Part shown: one piece after another, positions 30,170 through 40,860 of the stretch
Position numbering within the stretch: position 1 is the stretch's first letter
How the letters are laid out: each line of letters begins with the position of its first letter
From: Neoceratodus forsteri
Taxonomy: Eukaryota; Chordata; Ceratodontiformes; Ceratodontidae
Length of the DNA stretch: 64,000 nucleotides
Direction: 5' to 3'
Assembly (NCBI GenBank): GCA_016271365.2
Contig: CM057452.1
Location: 1,246,415,001-1,246,479,000 of the forward strand
Made by a program: the position numbers and the translations under genes
The notes under the pieces: model-generated
What the model saw: only the letters and a program-made list of their open reading frames with translations
The model's database searches: none
Told to the model about the DNA's origin: nothing

Positions 30170-31105
30170 AGAAACATAGATAACAATAACAGGAAAAGAC
30201 CAATTGTCTAGTTAGTCTGCCCCTAGCACCCTATAAAACCTGGGATGTATTGTACATACCGGGTTCTAGCCCACACTATCCAGCCCCATGCTCCAAGCCC
30301 TATTGTGTCCACATAGAGAAACCACTGAGCCCTTTACTCTCTCCCTGCTGTGCTCAACACTATTAATGGTTTGATGCCCAAAACATCAGCTGAAAGACTG
30401 TTCCACAGCTCAACCACCCTTTCTGTAAAATGTTAACTTTCTCATATCCCTCTTGAAACTCTACTCCACAGTTTCCACTCATGCTCCTGTGTTCTTAATC
30501 CACTTCTCATGCTAAATAGTTCCTTGCAGTTTACCCTATTCATTACATTCAAGAATTTGAAGGTATAAGTCATATCACCCCTCTCTTGTCTGTTCTTCAA
30601 TAAATACATGCTCAATGACTTGAGTCAGTCCTCATAGGATCTGCCTTGCTGGCCCTGAATCATTTTTTTCATCCTATGTTGCACTGTCTCCAGCATGTGC
30701 TTAACTTTCCTCAGGTGAGGACCCAGGACTGGGCACAGTACTCAGGTGCAGCCCCACCAGTGACCTATAGAGAGGTAGTAATACCTCGTTTTTTCTGCTG
30801 TCAATATTCCTTCCCATACACACCTGTATCCTATTTGCCTTACTGTAGGCCTTGTTACACTGGCTTGATTTTTTTAAGGAGCCACTAATTATGACTCCTA
30901 AGTCCCTTTCCTCCAATGTAGTGCCCAGCTTTACCCCTCCCATCAAGTAGTCTGTCCTGCAGTTTTTGGCATTGAATTTTAACTGCTACATCTTGGACCA
31001 CCTCTTTAGGCTTTGTAGGTCCCTATGAAACTTCCTAATCCCCTTTTCCCTGTCTACTCTACCACAGAGCTTAGTGACATCTGTGAAGAGATGCACCTTT
31101 TTTCT
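30170..31105 (-). mobile_element. CR1-family LINE 3' fragment (divergent subfamily)
   Basis: Minus strand shows MGGVKLGTTLEERDLGVIIS and SRKNEVLLPLYRSLV, RT C-terminal motifs, and upstream, near 31,060-31,100, a TKLCGRVD-like peptide that follows the FADD box. The tail at 30,170 begins with AGAAACATAGATAAC. It resembles the plus-strand fragment at 31,665-33,870 more than the CR1 copies at 47-62 kb. Confidence 0.8.
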
Positions 31106-31664
31106 TTAACTGTTTTTGCTCCTGGAACTGGTGGAAGATTCACCTCCTCTCAGCACCAGGGCTTTACACCCAGCATCCACTCCAGGCTGCCCAGACTGGA
31201 TAGGCCCATAGCTTTCCCTCTGTGGTGTGGCTCACCCTCATGGGGGATGAGAGAGAGAGACTGAGATCAACCAGATTCCCCAGCCTAGGCATGCGCCTGG
31301 GGTGTCATTCAGGCAGAGGTCTGGGGTTGTCTTAGTGCTGCCGGCTCAGTGGTTTTCCCAATAAGTTCCTTGGAAGAGCAGACATGCAGTAACGTCAGTG
31401 CAGGTTGGACACACTTCTACAATTGGCCTACAGATGTCCGCTGTCATCTACTCACTGAAGAGTGGCCCCAGTTGTTGCACACACAGCCTCCACTGGGTGT
31501 CACTGACTTACCGTGGAACTGCAGCCCTCCACCTGCTGAGGAGAAGAGCTGTCCATGGAAAATTTAGATGGAGTGCAGGTTGGTAGGTGGAGTGCAGGTT
31601 GGGGAGCCACTGGGGTCCACTGAACATAATACCATATGGTTCAAACTGGCAATGGTTACCAGTA
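31106..31664. other. Unassigned sequence between inverted CR1 fragments
   Basis: No family recognised. A GTGGAGTGCAGGTTGG phrase repeats once at 31,568-31,605, and short open frames have no known motif. Confidence 0.4.
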
Positions 31665-33870
31665 TTCTCTTGTCAAGCGTTAAGATTCTGGATTTCAGAT
31701 GAGCAGACTTTAACCAGATGAGGGAATTAGTCCAGGATAAGTTGAATGAAATATATTAAATCAGGAGGAGCGGTGGGGAGTAATTAAAAGGACCATTCTT
31801 GAGACACCTAAGTCATGCTTGAGAATGTTTACCAAGAGTAACAGGCACAACAGACCAATCTGGTTTTCCAAAACAGTCTGGGAGGCAGTGAGGACCTAAA
31901 ACCAGCCTTCATCAGATACAAAGGGTAATGGGAGGCGATGAACAGAGTGAATACCAAGCAAAGATGAAGGAAGCCAAGAAGATCATTAGGGATGCAAAAC
32001 CAGACACTGTATTGTATATTCTGGAGTGAGTCAAGGGAGGGAAGCACATTTTTAGACACATTAGGGAAAAAAGTAAGATGTGAGGAGGACATGTATGACT
32101 GACAGAAAGGGCAGAGTAATTGTGGAGGACACACAGAAGGCAGTCATACTTAATGACTACATCTGCTCTGTATTAAGTGGAGGATAGTGGAACCTTGCCA
32201 GAAAGTGGTATAAAGGGTGCTGCAAGGGGGATCTCAGAAATGGTACAGGTAGTACTCACAGGAAAAAAGGGTCAGAAAACAAAGTATGGTCCTGAAAGTA
32301 GATAAGGCCCCAGGGGCACATGGACTGCACCCAATAGTGTCCAGGGAACTAGTATTGCAAATAGTTGAACCCTGTCAAGGTTATTCAGTAACTCACTACA
32401 GTCAGGGATAATTTCAAAAAATTGGAGGGTAGTGGATGTAGTTCTGCTTCACAAGGGAGTTGACAAAGAGCAAACGTGTAACTACAGGGCTGTCAGCCTT
32501 ACCTTTATTGTAGATAAACTGGTCAAGGCATTAGTCAAGGAGGACCTAGTGGACTATCTGGAGAGAAAAGGGCTCCAGGATAGTAAGCAGCATGGGTTTG
32601 TGGTGGGAGGTCTTGTCAGATTAGTTTAATAGTATTATTTGGCAGGGTGTCTAAGGCAGTATATAAGGAACAATTAGTGAGTTTATAATACTTCAGCTTC
32701 AGCAAGGCATTCAACTCAGTGCCACAAAGCAGGTTGATGAAGAAGTTAGATGATCTAGGTGCAGCGATGGACCTAGTAAGATGTGTGAAGTTGGCTGGGG
32801 GGGGGAAGACAGCAGAGTGGAATGGTAACGAGGTCAAGTCAGGGGAGAATGTAGTCACAAGCAGGGCACTTCACGGGTCAGCCCTGAACCAGTCCTTTAC
32901 AATTAGTTTATAAGCAATATAGGAGAAGAAATACAGAGTAGGATATATCTGTTTGTACATAACACTATGCTCTGTGGCAGGGTAGATGGTGAGAAGGGGG
33001 AAGGGACCTGCAAAGGTTAGAAAGGTGGTCTGAAATTACACAGTTAATATTCAGTGCCAAAAAGTGCAAGGTGATGCACATAAGGAATAAGAACTCCAGG
33101 ATGAAATATTGTACTGGAGGGATTAAACTGGATACTACTTATGAGGAAAGGAATCCGGGAGTTATCATAAGCAACTTCCTAAAACAAGCTGGCAAGTGCA
33201 ACAAGACCTACAGCAAGATGACCAGAATGTTGGGTTGTATTGGGAGAGGTTTCGATAGCAAGAGGAAGGAGGTAATGTTTCCTCTCTCTAGTATGCTGAC
33301 AAGGCCACATTTGGAATACTGTACACAGTTCTGGAGTCCCCACCAAAGGAAAAACAAAGACAGGCTGGAGAATGCAGCATAGAATAATCAGAATATATTA
33401 GGTCCTGCAGGGCAGATTCTAAAAAGAATGGCTTAGGGCATTCAATGTGTACTCGTTTGAGGCCAGATGGGAGATGGGAGATATAATAGAGACTTTCATG
33501 TTCCTGAAAGGAGTGAATAAGATAAACTGTCAAGAGCAATCTGGCAAAAGTGGCAAGTCAAAAGCACAGGGACATGAGTGGAAACTGAAAGGGAGAGATT
33601 CAAGAAGGATGTGAGAAAATGTTACTTTACAGAGTAGTTTAGACATGAAAAAGCCTACTGACTGATGTGGTGGGCATAACAACCATTGATGGTTTCAATT
33701 ATTACTGGGGCAAAGTTAAGAGATCAATAGATATGCAGTGGGGTAGCAGTAATGTAGAGGGTAAGGGAGAAGAGAGGGCATAAACCACATCTGGACTTTA
33801 TGTCCCAGGGTAGCATGGGGTATAACAGGACAGCCTGGACAGACTGACAGTCTTTTTCTGCAATCATTGT
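31665..33870 (+). mobile_element. CR1-family LINE, degraded, 5' truncated
   Basis: From 31,668 the plus strand reads ILDFR-ADFNQM, the endonuclease-RT linker, then charged helix sequence. RT entry motifs VDVVLLHKG and NYRAVSLTFIVDKLVKALVKE lie at 32,432-32,629, and SFSKAFNSVP-like sequence near 32,695. The C-terminal domain is clear at 33,071-33,382 (TTYEERNPGVIIS, KRKEVMFPLSSMLTRPHLEYC). The 3' end is near 33,870. Many stops and indels; this is an old copy, in head-to-head inverse orientation with 30,170-31,105. Confidence 0.8.
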
Positions 33871-33889
33871 CTGTTTCTGTATCCATCTT

Positions 33890-34250
33890 CACCGCTCATC
33901 TTCTCTGCTCCACCAAAGTGAGCTTGCTCTTGGTCCCACATCATTGTTTTTAAGCAATGAAAGGATAGGGCTTTTGGGATTGCTGCCCCTGTGCTGTGGA
34001 ATTCACTCCATCCTAGCATTCATTCTGCCTGCATTATGGAGGCTTTTAGGGCCTCATTGAAAACATTCTTTCTTAGTGAAGCCTACCCAGAGTAAAACAA
34101 AATTTATTTTATCAGTGTACTTATTTGCTCCATTTATTTCTGTCTCTGTATTTTTGATGTAATTGTACTTCATCTGTTTTATGTGTTTTACTAATGTGAG
34201 GTGAACTGAGTTTTTAGTATGGCACCAAACAAATAAAATTGCCTTGCCTC
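33890..34250 (+). mobile_element. L2-like LINE 3' end
   Basis: Sequence around 33,970-34,060 encodes a weak GIAAPVLWNSLPS-like motif (the WNSLPxxIR block that closes L2 proteins) and MEAFRASLKTFFLS, then a short 3' UTR ending ACAAATAAAATTGCC near 34,245. It is 5' truncated. Confidence 0.65.
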
Positions 34251-34970
34251 CTCTACCCACATTTATTAAGATCATTTGTTAAATTACTCCCTTCTCCCCT
34301 TCCACCTTATATAGCTATCAATGCTCTAATAATCCTCTGTCCATTTACACATATAGAGTTAAAAGAGGAGGCCTCATATGGGGCCAATGCCTCAGTCTGA
34401 TCTGTGGCAGGGCAAGCATCTGAGGATTTCCCTTGCAACCAGAAAAAAAAAACACTGACACCTCAAGAAGAACTTTGAAAATTGTAATATTTGGACACAA
34501 GGCAGCTTTATATTCCTCATTAACTTTGTGTTTCTTATCCCCATTATTTATTATGGAGGTGATATGCATAAAAGCAGTATTTTTTTCTCCTGAGGCTTCA
34601 TCAGCTCCTATTGCTTCTTCCCAACATGATGTCATAATACTCTGCTTGTGACATCACAGTTATTCCCATGGCAATAGACAGAGATGTCACAACAGAGCAT
34701 CATCATTTCAAGTAGGGAATCACTTATAGAGGCAGATGAACTCTAAGGGCTACAGATCTTGTTTCTGTGTGAATTTCTTCAGAAATAAATAACAAAGAGG
34801 AGAAATCTGTAGCAGTCTATAGGAGATATATGAAAGAACAGCTGAACTATGTCTAAATGTTATGTTTTTTGAAGTTTTCCCAAAGGCATCAGCTGCTTTT
34901 TGAGAGTAAGCAGATCTTCCTTTTGTTTTTACATTTGGATACTGCATATGTGTAAACAGATGAACAATGT
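34251..34970. other. Unassigned intergenic sequence
   Basis: No gene or repeat recognised; short open frames lack known motifs. Confidence 0.4.
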
Positions 34971-34974
34971 AGCT

Positions 34975-35130
34975 GATTTGATACCTTTCATGGGGCCTAC
35001 AAGAAGTTTACAGAACACAAGCTTTCAGACTACACAGAGCCCTTTTTCAGACGAAGTAAGAAGGGCTCTGCGTAGTCTGAAAGCTTGTGTTCTAAAAATT
35101 TATCTTTGGGCCAATACAAGGTAACAAATC
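34975..35130 (+). mobile_element. Penelope-tail-like repeat with an ~80-bp hairpin
   Basis: Arms 35,013-35,046 (GAACACAAGCTTTCAGAC...) and 35,059-35,092 (...GTCTGAAAGCTTGTGTTC) are inverse with few mismatches around a loop of about 12 bases. It is followed by ATCTTTGGGCCAATACAAGG, like the fragment at 18,003-18,090. No protein. Confidence 0.5.
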
Positions 35131-35269
35131 AGCAATCGTGTTTGTTTGTACAAGGGCAAATATGGCCACAAACAATTCTTTGTATGTGTGTAATGAGGGT
35201 AAACAACATTTAATTATTTTGAAATACATATTTAGACATTTTGTTCTATGTGGTGCTTATATTGTCTAA

Positions 35270-35745
35270 AAATAAAGAAGATGGCTAGAGGTCCTGAGGC
35301 AGTCAAGAGGGTGCAACACAGAGCTATTAATGATCAGAGTATGGAGGCAGTAGCTATGAGGAAAGGCTTATAACCTTCAAAATGTTCACCTTGGAGACAA
35401 GAAGGCTGAGTGAAACCATAATCTCAGTGTTCCCCTACTCCAAGACATCAACAGGTTGAAACAGATGGAGAGGTTTTATCTGCTGACCTCCAGTGGGATG
35501 ATACCCTAAAGCTGAAATGTGCTAAATTGAAGTGTAACTTTAGGAGATCATTCTCCCAGAGGGGGCTGACCATATGGAGCAGCCTTTCAGCAGAGCTGGA
35601 GTTACATGTTGCGACATGAGCAGTTCATCCTATAGGAGAGTGTGTTTCTCAAAGAAAATCAAGAAACATTTGGATCTGGTTGAGTCATCCACAGCAATAA
35701 TTTCTCCTTCTGACCCTTCATATTATTCCTAATTATGTTTGCTTG
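35270..35745 (+). mobile_element. LINE 3' coding end and start of 3' region
   Basis: The plus strand near 35,540-35,700 encodes RRSFSQRGLTIWSSLSAELE, in the style of LINE C-termini (FSxRxxxxWNSLP), followed by a KKHLDLVE-like tail. GGATCTGGTTGAGTCATCC at 35,673 is also the start of a block found in each ~370-bp unit at 39,033-41,700, so the satellite-like array appears to be this LINE's 3' region. The palindromic element (copy 2) interrupts it at about 35,746. Confidence 0.6.
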
Positions 35746-36007
35746 CACGCATGTGCAAGAAACATAGTGCCATCATCAGAGATTTCGGAGGTGTGTCACC
35801 TCCTCCTCCAATTCAGTCAGTGTGTTGGCAGGCGCAGCCCCTGAAAGCCAATGCATACTGGAGCTGTCTATGACAAGCTCCAAAATGCAGTGGCATACAG
35901 TTCAAAGGGGTAGCTACGCTTGAGTGAGCAGCGATAAGATATCACCTGCCCGCGCGCAGCTCCCCACACACACGCCGCGCGCCTCGACCCACGCGACGCA
36001 GTGTATA

Positions 36008-36299
36008 GCCTGACGGGGTGCCCAACTGGCCGGCTATGATGTGTCTCCCACCTCCCCCAAAGCCTTCCAAAATGCCACGCTGGCGCCCATCCCAGTGTGT
36101 GGCAACTAATGATATAGCCGACGGGGCACCTAACCCCCGCCTGCTCCACTGTTCTCACCCCCAGTACTAAGTGCCATGCTGGGAGCCCACCCCAGCGTGG
36201 CAATCGATGCTTAGGCCGACGGGGGTGCCTAATCCACCCGTCAGCTGAACACCCCCCCAACCTTCCTTGTGCCACGCTGGGAGCCCACCTCAGTGTGGC
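36008..36299. repeat. Hairpin array, copy 2
   Basis: Hairpins at about 36,008-36,034, 36,074-36,103, 36,117-36,143 (weak), 36,173-36,201, 36,215-36,245 and 36,271-36,299. Three share a GCCACGCTGGGAGCCCAC form closed by CCCAGYGTGGC, others a GCCGACGGGG form. The loop again contains GCCCA or GCCTA. Confidence 0.7.
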
Positions 36300-36559
36300 A
36301 AATGTCCCGCATCGTCCTTTTTTTTGTTTTTTAACCTGAAAAGAAAAAACGGTCCCACGTAGTCTCCCTGGCCCCCCTCCCACAATCCGCACCCACCCAC
36401 TGCGCACTCCAGCCTCCCCACACCCCTCACCCCATACTTACCTCTGGACCTCGGTGCGATGATCTTTGGACCGGAAACACGCCTGCAGTCCTCAAAGCCG
36501 ACCGTGAACTGAGGAAATGCCCGTAGGCGGTATAATGGGCTAGATAGGGGGTTTTCAAC

Positions 36560-36830
36560 TTTGTTGCATATCTCAGGCATTTTTTGGAATTTTTGCACCA
36601 AATTTTCAACATGGGGTTTTTGGGACCCTTCTCATGAATGATGTCACTGACATGGCGTTATTCGGGCCCAAAGGGTGATCTCACAGTCACTGCGCAGTCA
36701 CTGCGTGAAATCACCCTTTGGGCCTGAATAACACCATGACAGTGACATCATTCATGAGAAGGGGTCCCAGAATCCCCATGTTGAAAATTTGGTGCCAAAC
36801 TTCAAAAATGACTGTTTAATGAAGGCATTA
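36560..36830. repeat. Long near-perfect palindrome
   Basis: Centre near 36,697. The left arm (for example CATGAATGATGTCACTGACA, 36,634 on) is repeated inverted on the right (CAGTGACATCATTCATGAG, to about 36,760). Pairing continues outward through GGGACCC/GGGTCCC and CACCAAATTTTCAACATGGG with its inverse, roughly 130 bases per arm with scattered mismatches. Confidence 0.9.
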
Positions 36831-38550
36831 GCAGTTCCTACGCAGGAGTCGTGTCACAGATTTTCAATATTTTCACCCAGATTTTCAACATTGCCATTTT
36901 ACCACACCTTCTTATGAGTAGTAGAGCTGTCATTTTCACATCTCATCCAAAAAGTGTTCTTCCATGTAGTACAATGGCGCAGTCGTAAAGTAAAATCAAT
37001 GTACAGGACAAATTAAGAAAATCACAGTGACACTGTTCATGAGCAGAGGTCTTAAATGGCTATGTTGAAAATTTGGTGAAAAATTCTAAAATGACTGTGT
37101 TACGACGTGCATTAGTGCAGTCTTCATGCGACGCCAGTTAAGGTCGCGAATTTTCAATATTTTCTCCAGATTTTCAACATTGCCATTTTACCACACCTTC
37201 TTATGAGCAGTACAGCTGCCATTTTTCTACATCTCACCCAAAATGTCTTCACCCCATGTAGTGCACAATGGCGCAGTCGATTGTGTGAGATCAATGTACG
37301 AGATACATTAAGAAAATCACAGTGACACTGTTCATGAGCAAAGGTCTCAAAATGGCTATGTTGAAAATTTGGTGAAAAAATTCCAAAAAAATGACTGTTT
37401 TACGAGCATGCGTTGTACAGTTCCTACGCACGGTCGTAAGTTCACGAATTTTCAATATTTTCACTCCAGATTTTCAACATTGCCATTTTACCACCTTCTT
37501 ATGAGTAGTACAGCTGTCATTTTTCACATCTCACCCAAAACGTGTTTCCGCCCATGTAGCGCACAATGGCGCAGTCGGTGTGCGAAATCAATGTACAGGA
37601 CAAATTAAGAAAATCACAGTGACACTGTTCATGAGCAGAGGTCTTAAAATGGCTATGTTGAAAATTTGGTGAAAAAATTCCTTAAAATGACTGTTTTACG
37701 AGCGTGCGTTGCACAGTTCATATGCATGCTCGTAAGTTTGCAAATTTAATATTTTCACTCCAGATTTTCAACATTGCTATGTTATTACACTTCCTTATGA
37801 ACAGTACAGCTGCAATTTTTCATATGTCACCCAAAATGTGTTTTCGCACATGCAGCGCACAATGGTGCTGTTGGTGTGCGAAAGCAATGTTTAGGACAGA
37901 TTAAGAAAATCACAGTTACACTTCATGAGCAGAGGTCTTAAAATGGCTATGTTGAAAATTTGGTGAAAAAAGTCCATAAAATGACTGTGTTACAAGTGAG
38001 CATTGCGCAGTTTCCACGCACCCTCGTTAGTTCATGACTTTGTAATATTTTCAGTCCAGATTTTCACCAGTGGCATTTTTCCACACTTTCTTATGAACAG
38101 TACAGCTGTCATTTTTCACAACATGGCTGAAGTGTGTTTTCACACTTTCAGCGCAGAGATGCGTGGTTGCTGTGGGAAATCATTGTTCAGCACAGATAAA
38201 GAAAATCACAGTGACACTGTTCATGATCGGAGGCACCAAAATGCCTGAGTTGACAATCTACTGTAAAAAATCCCCAACCTAATTATATTACGGTGTGTTG
38301 CACAGTTTCTATGTACACTCGTGACTTCACCATTTTTAAATATTTTTACTACAGATTTGCAACATTGCCATTTTTACACCTCCCCCATGAACAGTACAGC
38401 TGTCATTTTACATCCTGTTCGAATGTTTTTGCACCTGTGGTGCTAAATGCCGTAGTCACTGTGCATAAGCAGCTTGCTAACAAACTGATATTCTCCTGTT
38501 CATGAGGTAGGGTCACAAAAAAACATGTTGAAAATTTGGGTGAAAATACC
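36770..38550. repeat. Tandem ~295-bp palindromic units, copy 2
   Basis: GTTGAAAATTTGG recurs near 36,781, 37,063, 37,362, 37,658, 37,952, 38,250 (variant) and 38,527. The inverse CCAGATTTTCAACATTGCC recurs near 36,880, 37,166, 37,469, 37,761, 38,057 and 38,353. Each unit therefore holds two opposed arms, with smaller hairpins at the centres (ACGAGC...GCTCGT and CGCACA...TGTGCG). Confidence 0.85.
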
Positions 38551-39334
38551 AATGAATGCCTGAGGTATTAGGGTTTCCAACCATAATGCCCAACCCTGTA
38601 GAGAATGACAGGCATCAGGGGTGTGACTTGGGATTCTTGCCTGTGATGCTCATACCATTCCACACCCTGCAGTCAGTGAGAGGCATCGAGGTATGCCTTG
38701 GACTCTTCGGCCCCAAACTTCACCCCATTCTCCTATATTGCACCCATCTCACCATATTTCCTAATGAAATGGGGTGCGCATAAGGGCCAAAGACCCCAAG
38801 GAACACCGTGACACTTGTCAGTGTCTGCAGGGTGGGGTGTGGTGAAATGGCATGGCCGTTATGCCTGACGAACCAAATGCACACCCCAATGCCTGTCACT
38901 CTCTGCAGGGTGGTGGTAGGGTTGGCTTCAGTTCAATACTTCACTGCCATTCCTATTACGCTGCTCTGTAACTTCTACACTACCACTGCCAATGCCAGCA
39001 AGCAAACATTTGGCATTGACAAATGCTTGTTTTTGGATATGACATAAAGCACCTGAAAAGAGCATAAAAAGCAAGAACAAAAAAATGGGTTGAAGACAGT
39101 GTTTGCTGATACTGTCCCCTACCCTTCTCATTCCAACTTCACTGCCCACCTGCCAAAAATAAAAAGTTGAATACTTGCATTTGCCAGAAGTACACACTGT
39201 ATTACATGAAGATCACAAAACTCTGGATTGGGTTGGGTCATCCCTCTTATTAACTAATTGGTCATTGCCATCCACAGTAATACTTTCTGTTATTGTCATG
39301 TAATAGTTATCATCATTTTTTTATATGAAAGCCA

Positions 39335-39892
39335 ATCTGGCCATCCCAGTGGCACTGAGGGTTGAGGTGCTGGACACCACACCTCGCGCCATGCCGGTGA
39401 CCCGAGTTCGAGAGCAAGCTTGGGTGCTGGGGGTCGGTAGGGGAGGGTGAGGATCGAGTGCCTGCTGGGCTGCTCTCTTCTCCTGGGGGGAGGGATGGGG
39501 CTCAGTCGGTGTTCCAGTGGCCCCCAGTGGAGATCGTGGGCACTGCAGAACACAGTCAGCACAGTTGCATGGCTGACGTCGGCAAGGTTGCCGTGCGCTA
39601 TGATGTCAGGTTGCACCACAATGGGGGGGGAGGGCATGGAGCTCTCCAGATAAGGAGAAGAAAAACACCCCTCTGGCCTGGATAGGCAACGGCCTGCAGT
39701 GTCGCCCACCACACGCCCAATGCTGGACCGCCACCTCTTCCCCCCAACATCTCCTGGTGGGGCTTGAGCCGGGAGGGCCCTGTGGGAGGAAGCAATGACT
39801 TTGAGGCAGGTGGTGGTCACAGTAGGTGGTAGAGTGAGGGGATGAGTCAAGGCCTGAGAGAGTTCCAGAGCTGGGGGAGATAAAGAGAATCA
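39335..39892 (+). mobile_element. tRNA-derived SINE, 558 bp
   Basis: Flanked by perfect 13-bp duplications TATATGAAAGCCA (39,322-39,334 and 39,893-39,905). The head has pol III-like boxes: TGGCACTGAGGG (A-box-like, near 39,350) and GAGTTCGAGAGC (B-box-like, 39,403-39,414). The body is GC-rich; the 3' end is GGGGGAGATAAAGAGAATCA. The long duplication indicates LINE-type mobilisation. No protein is encoded; open frames across it are accidental. Confidence 0.8.
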
Positions 39893-40489
39893 TATATGAA
39901 AGCCAGTCAACATCATTAATAAATATCTGCCATTAACCAGATCAGGCCAGAAGTTAACAATACAGCGACAGGTTTCAATCACCCATGTGAGAAAATACTT
40001 GAAAAAGACAAGAAAAAACAGGAACAAAATGTGTTAGAGACAGTGTTTCCTGAAACTACAGTACCCACTCTTCTCCCTCCCACACCCATTGTTTACTCCC
40101 ACCAAAATAAAAGGTTGAGTACTTACCTTTGTGAGTAGGATGTAGTATGTAACTCTAGGATCACAAACATTTAGAGCTGACTGCATCATCCATCTTATTA
40201 AGTAGTTAGTAATTTCCGTCTACAGTAATACTGTCTCCTCCCGTCACATCATATTAATCCTCATTTTAGAATATGAAACCCATTCTGGATCTTTACTATC
40301 CTCCATTTACCAGATCCATGCTGGAACTATGCAGAAACAGGATTAAATCACCCGGGTGATAAAATAACTAAAAAAAAACAACAAAAACAAATGGGCAAAA
40401 AATTGCTAAAGAAAGAGTTCCCTGATAATACAGTACCCAACCTCCTCTCTTCCACCTCACTGTCCACTCCTCCAAAAGTACAAACATAC

Positions 40490-40860
40490 GAAGAAGTCAG
40501 CAGAAGAAGTCCATTTGTTTTATCTAGTCTACTCGTATTGCAGGGTCCAGATCCTGAGCTACTGACCCTGCCCCCCCTTCCCACTCCTCCCACCCTTGAC
40601 CCTTACCTTCTCCATATGTCTATCCTAGCCTCTCTTGAAGCTGCCCACTGTCTTCAGTGAGACCACCTCCTCAGGCAGTACATTACAACTGCTTACCACC
40701 ATCTCCATGAAGAAGTGCATCCTGACTTCCCTCCTAACCCACTCTCCCCCAGCTTAAGATTGTGTCCCCTCATGTTATAACCACCGCGGAGCATGAAGAG
40801 ACCATCCTTGTCCACCTTTATCCCTTTGAAATAAACAAGCTAAATACATACCCTTACCAG
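40490..40860 (-). mobile_element. CR1 tail fragment inside the 370-bp array
   Basis: On the minus strand it matches the 3' ends of other CR1 copies: TTTATCTAGTCTACTCG corresponds to the CATCTAGTCTGCCC of CR1 tails, and the AAGAAGTGCATCCTGACTTCC block to the FFTERVV region. It interrupts the third unit of the array. Flanking AAACATAC and AAATACATAC hint at a target duplication. Confidence 0.65.

Larger units (their letters stand above)
35746..39030. mobile_element. Unclassified palindrome-rich element, copy 2
   Basis: Homologous to 4,059-6,543 along its length: hairpin array (36,008-36,299), the pyrimidine-rich block with CCATACTTACCTC (36,430) also at 4,828, palindromic tandem units (36,560-38,550; six to seven units against about three and a half in copy 1), and the same unique tail ending ATTGACAAATGCTTGTTTT. 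It lies inside a LINE 3' region. Open frames here (for example 35,868-36,407 minus) cross the hairpins and have no family. Boundaries are approximate. Confidence 0.7.

Noticed and set aside
35868..36612. Long minus-strand frames (179 and 103 codons), with counterparts at 4,368-5,046
   Set aside because: They cross the GC-rich hairpin array of the unclassified element; the two copies do not keep one frame, so coding is unlikely.
39350..39420. Functional tRNA gene
   Set aside because: Only A- and B-box-like sequence remains, inside a 558-bp insert with target duplications; it is a SINE head.
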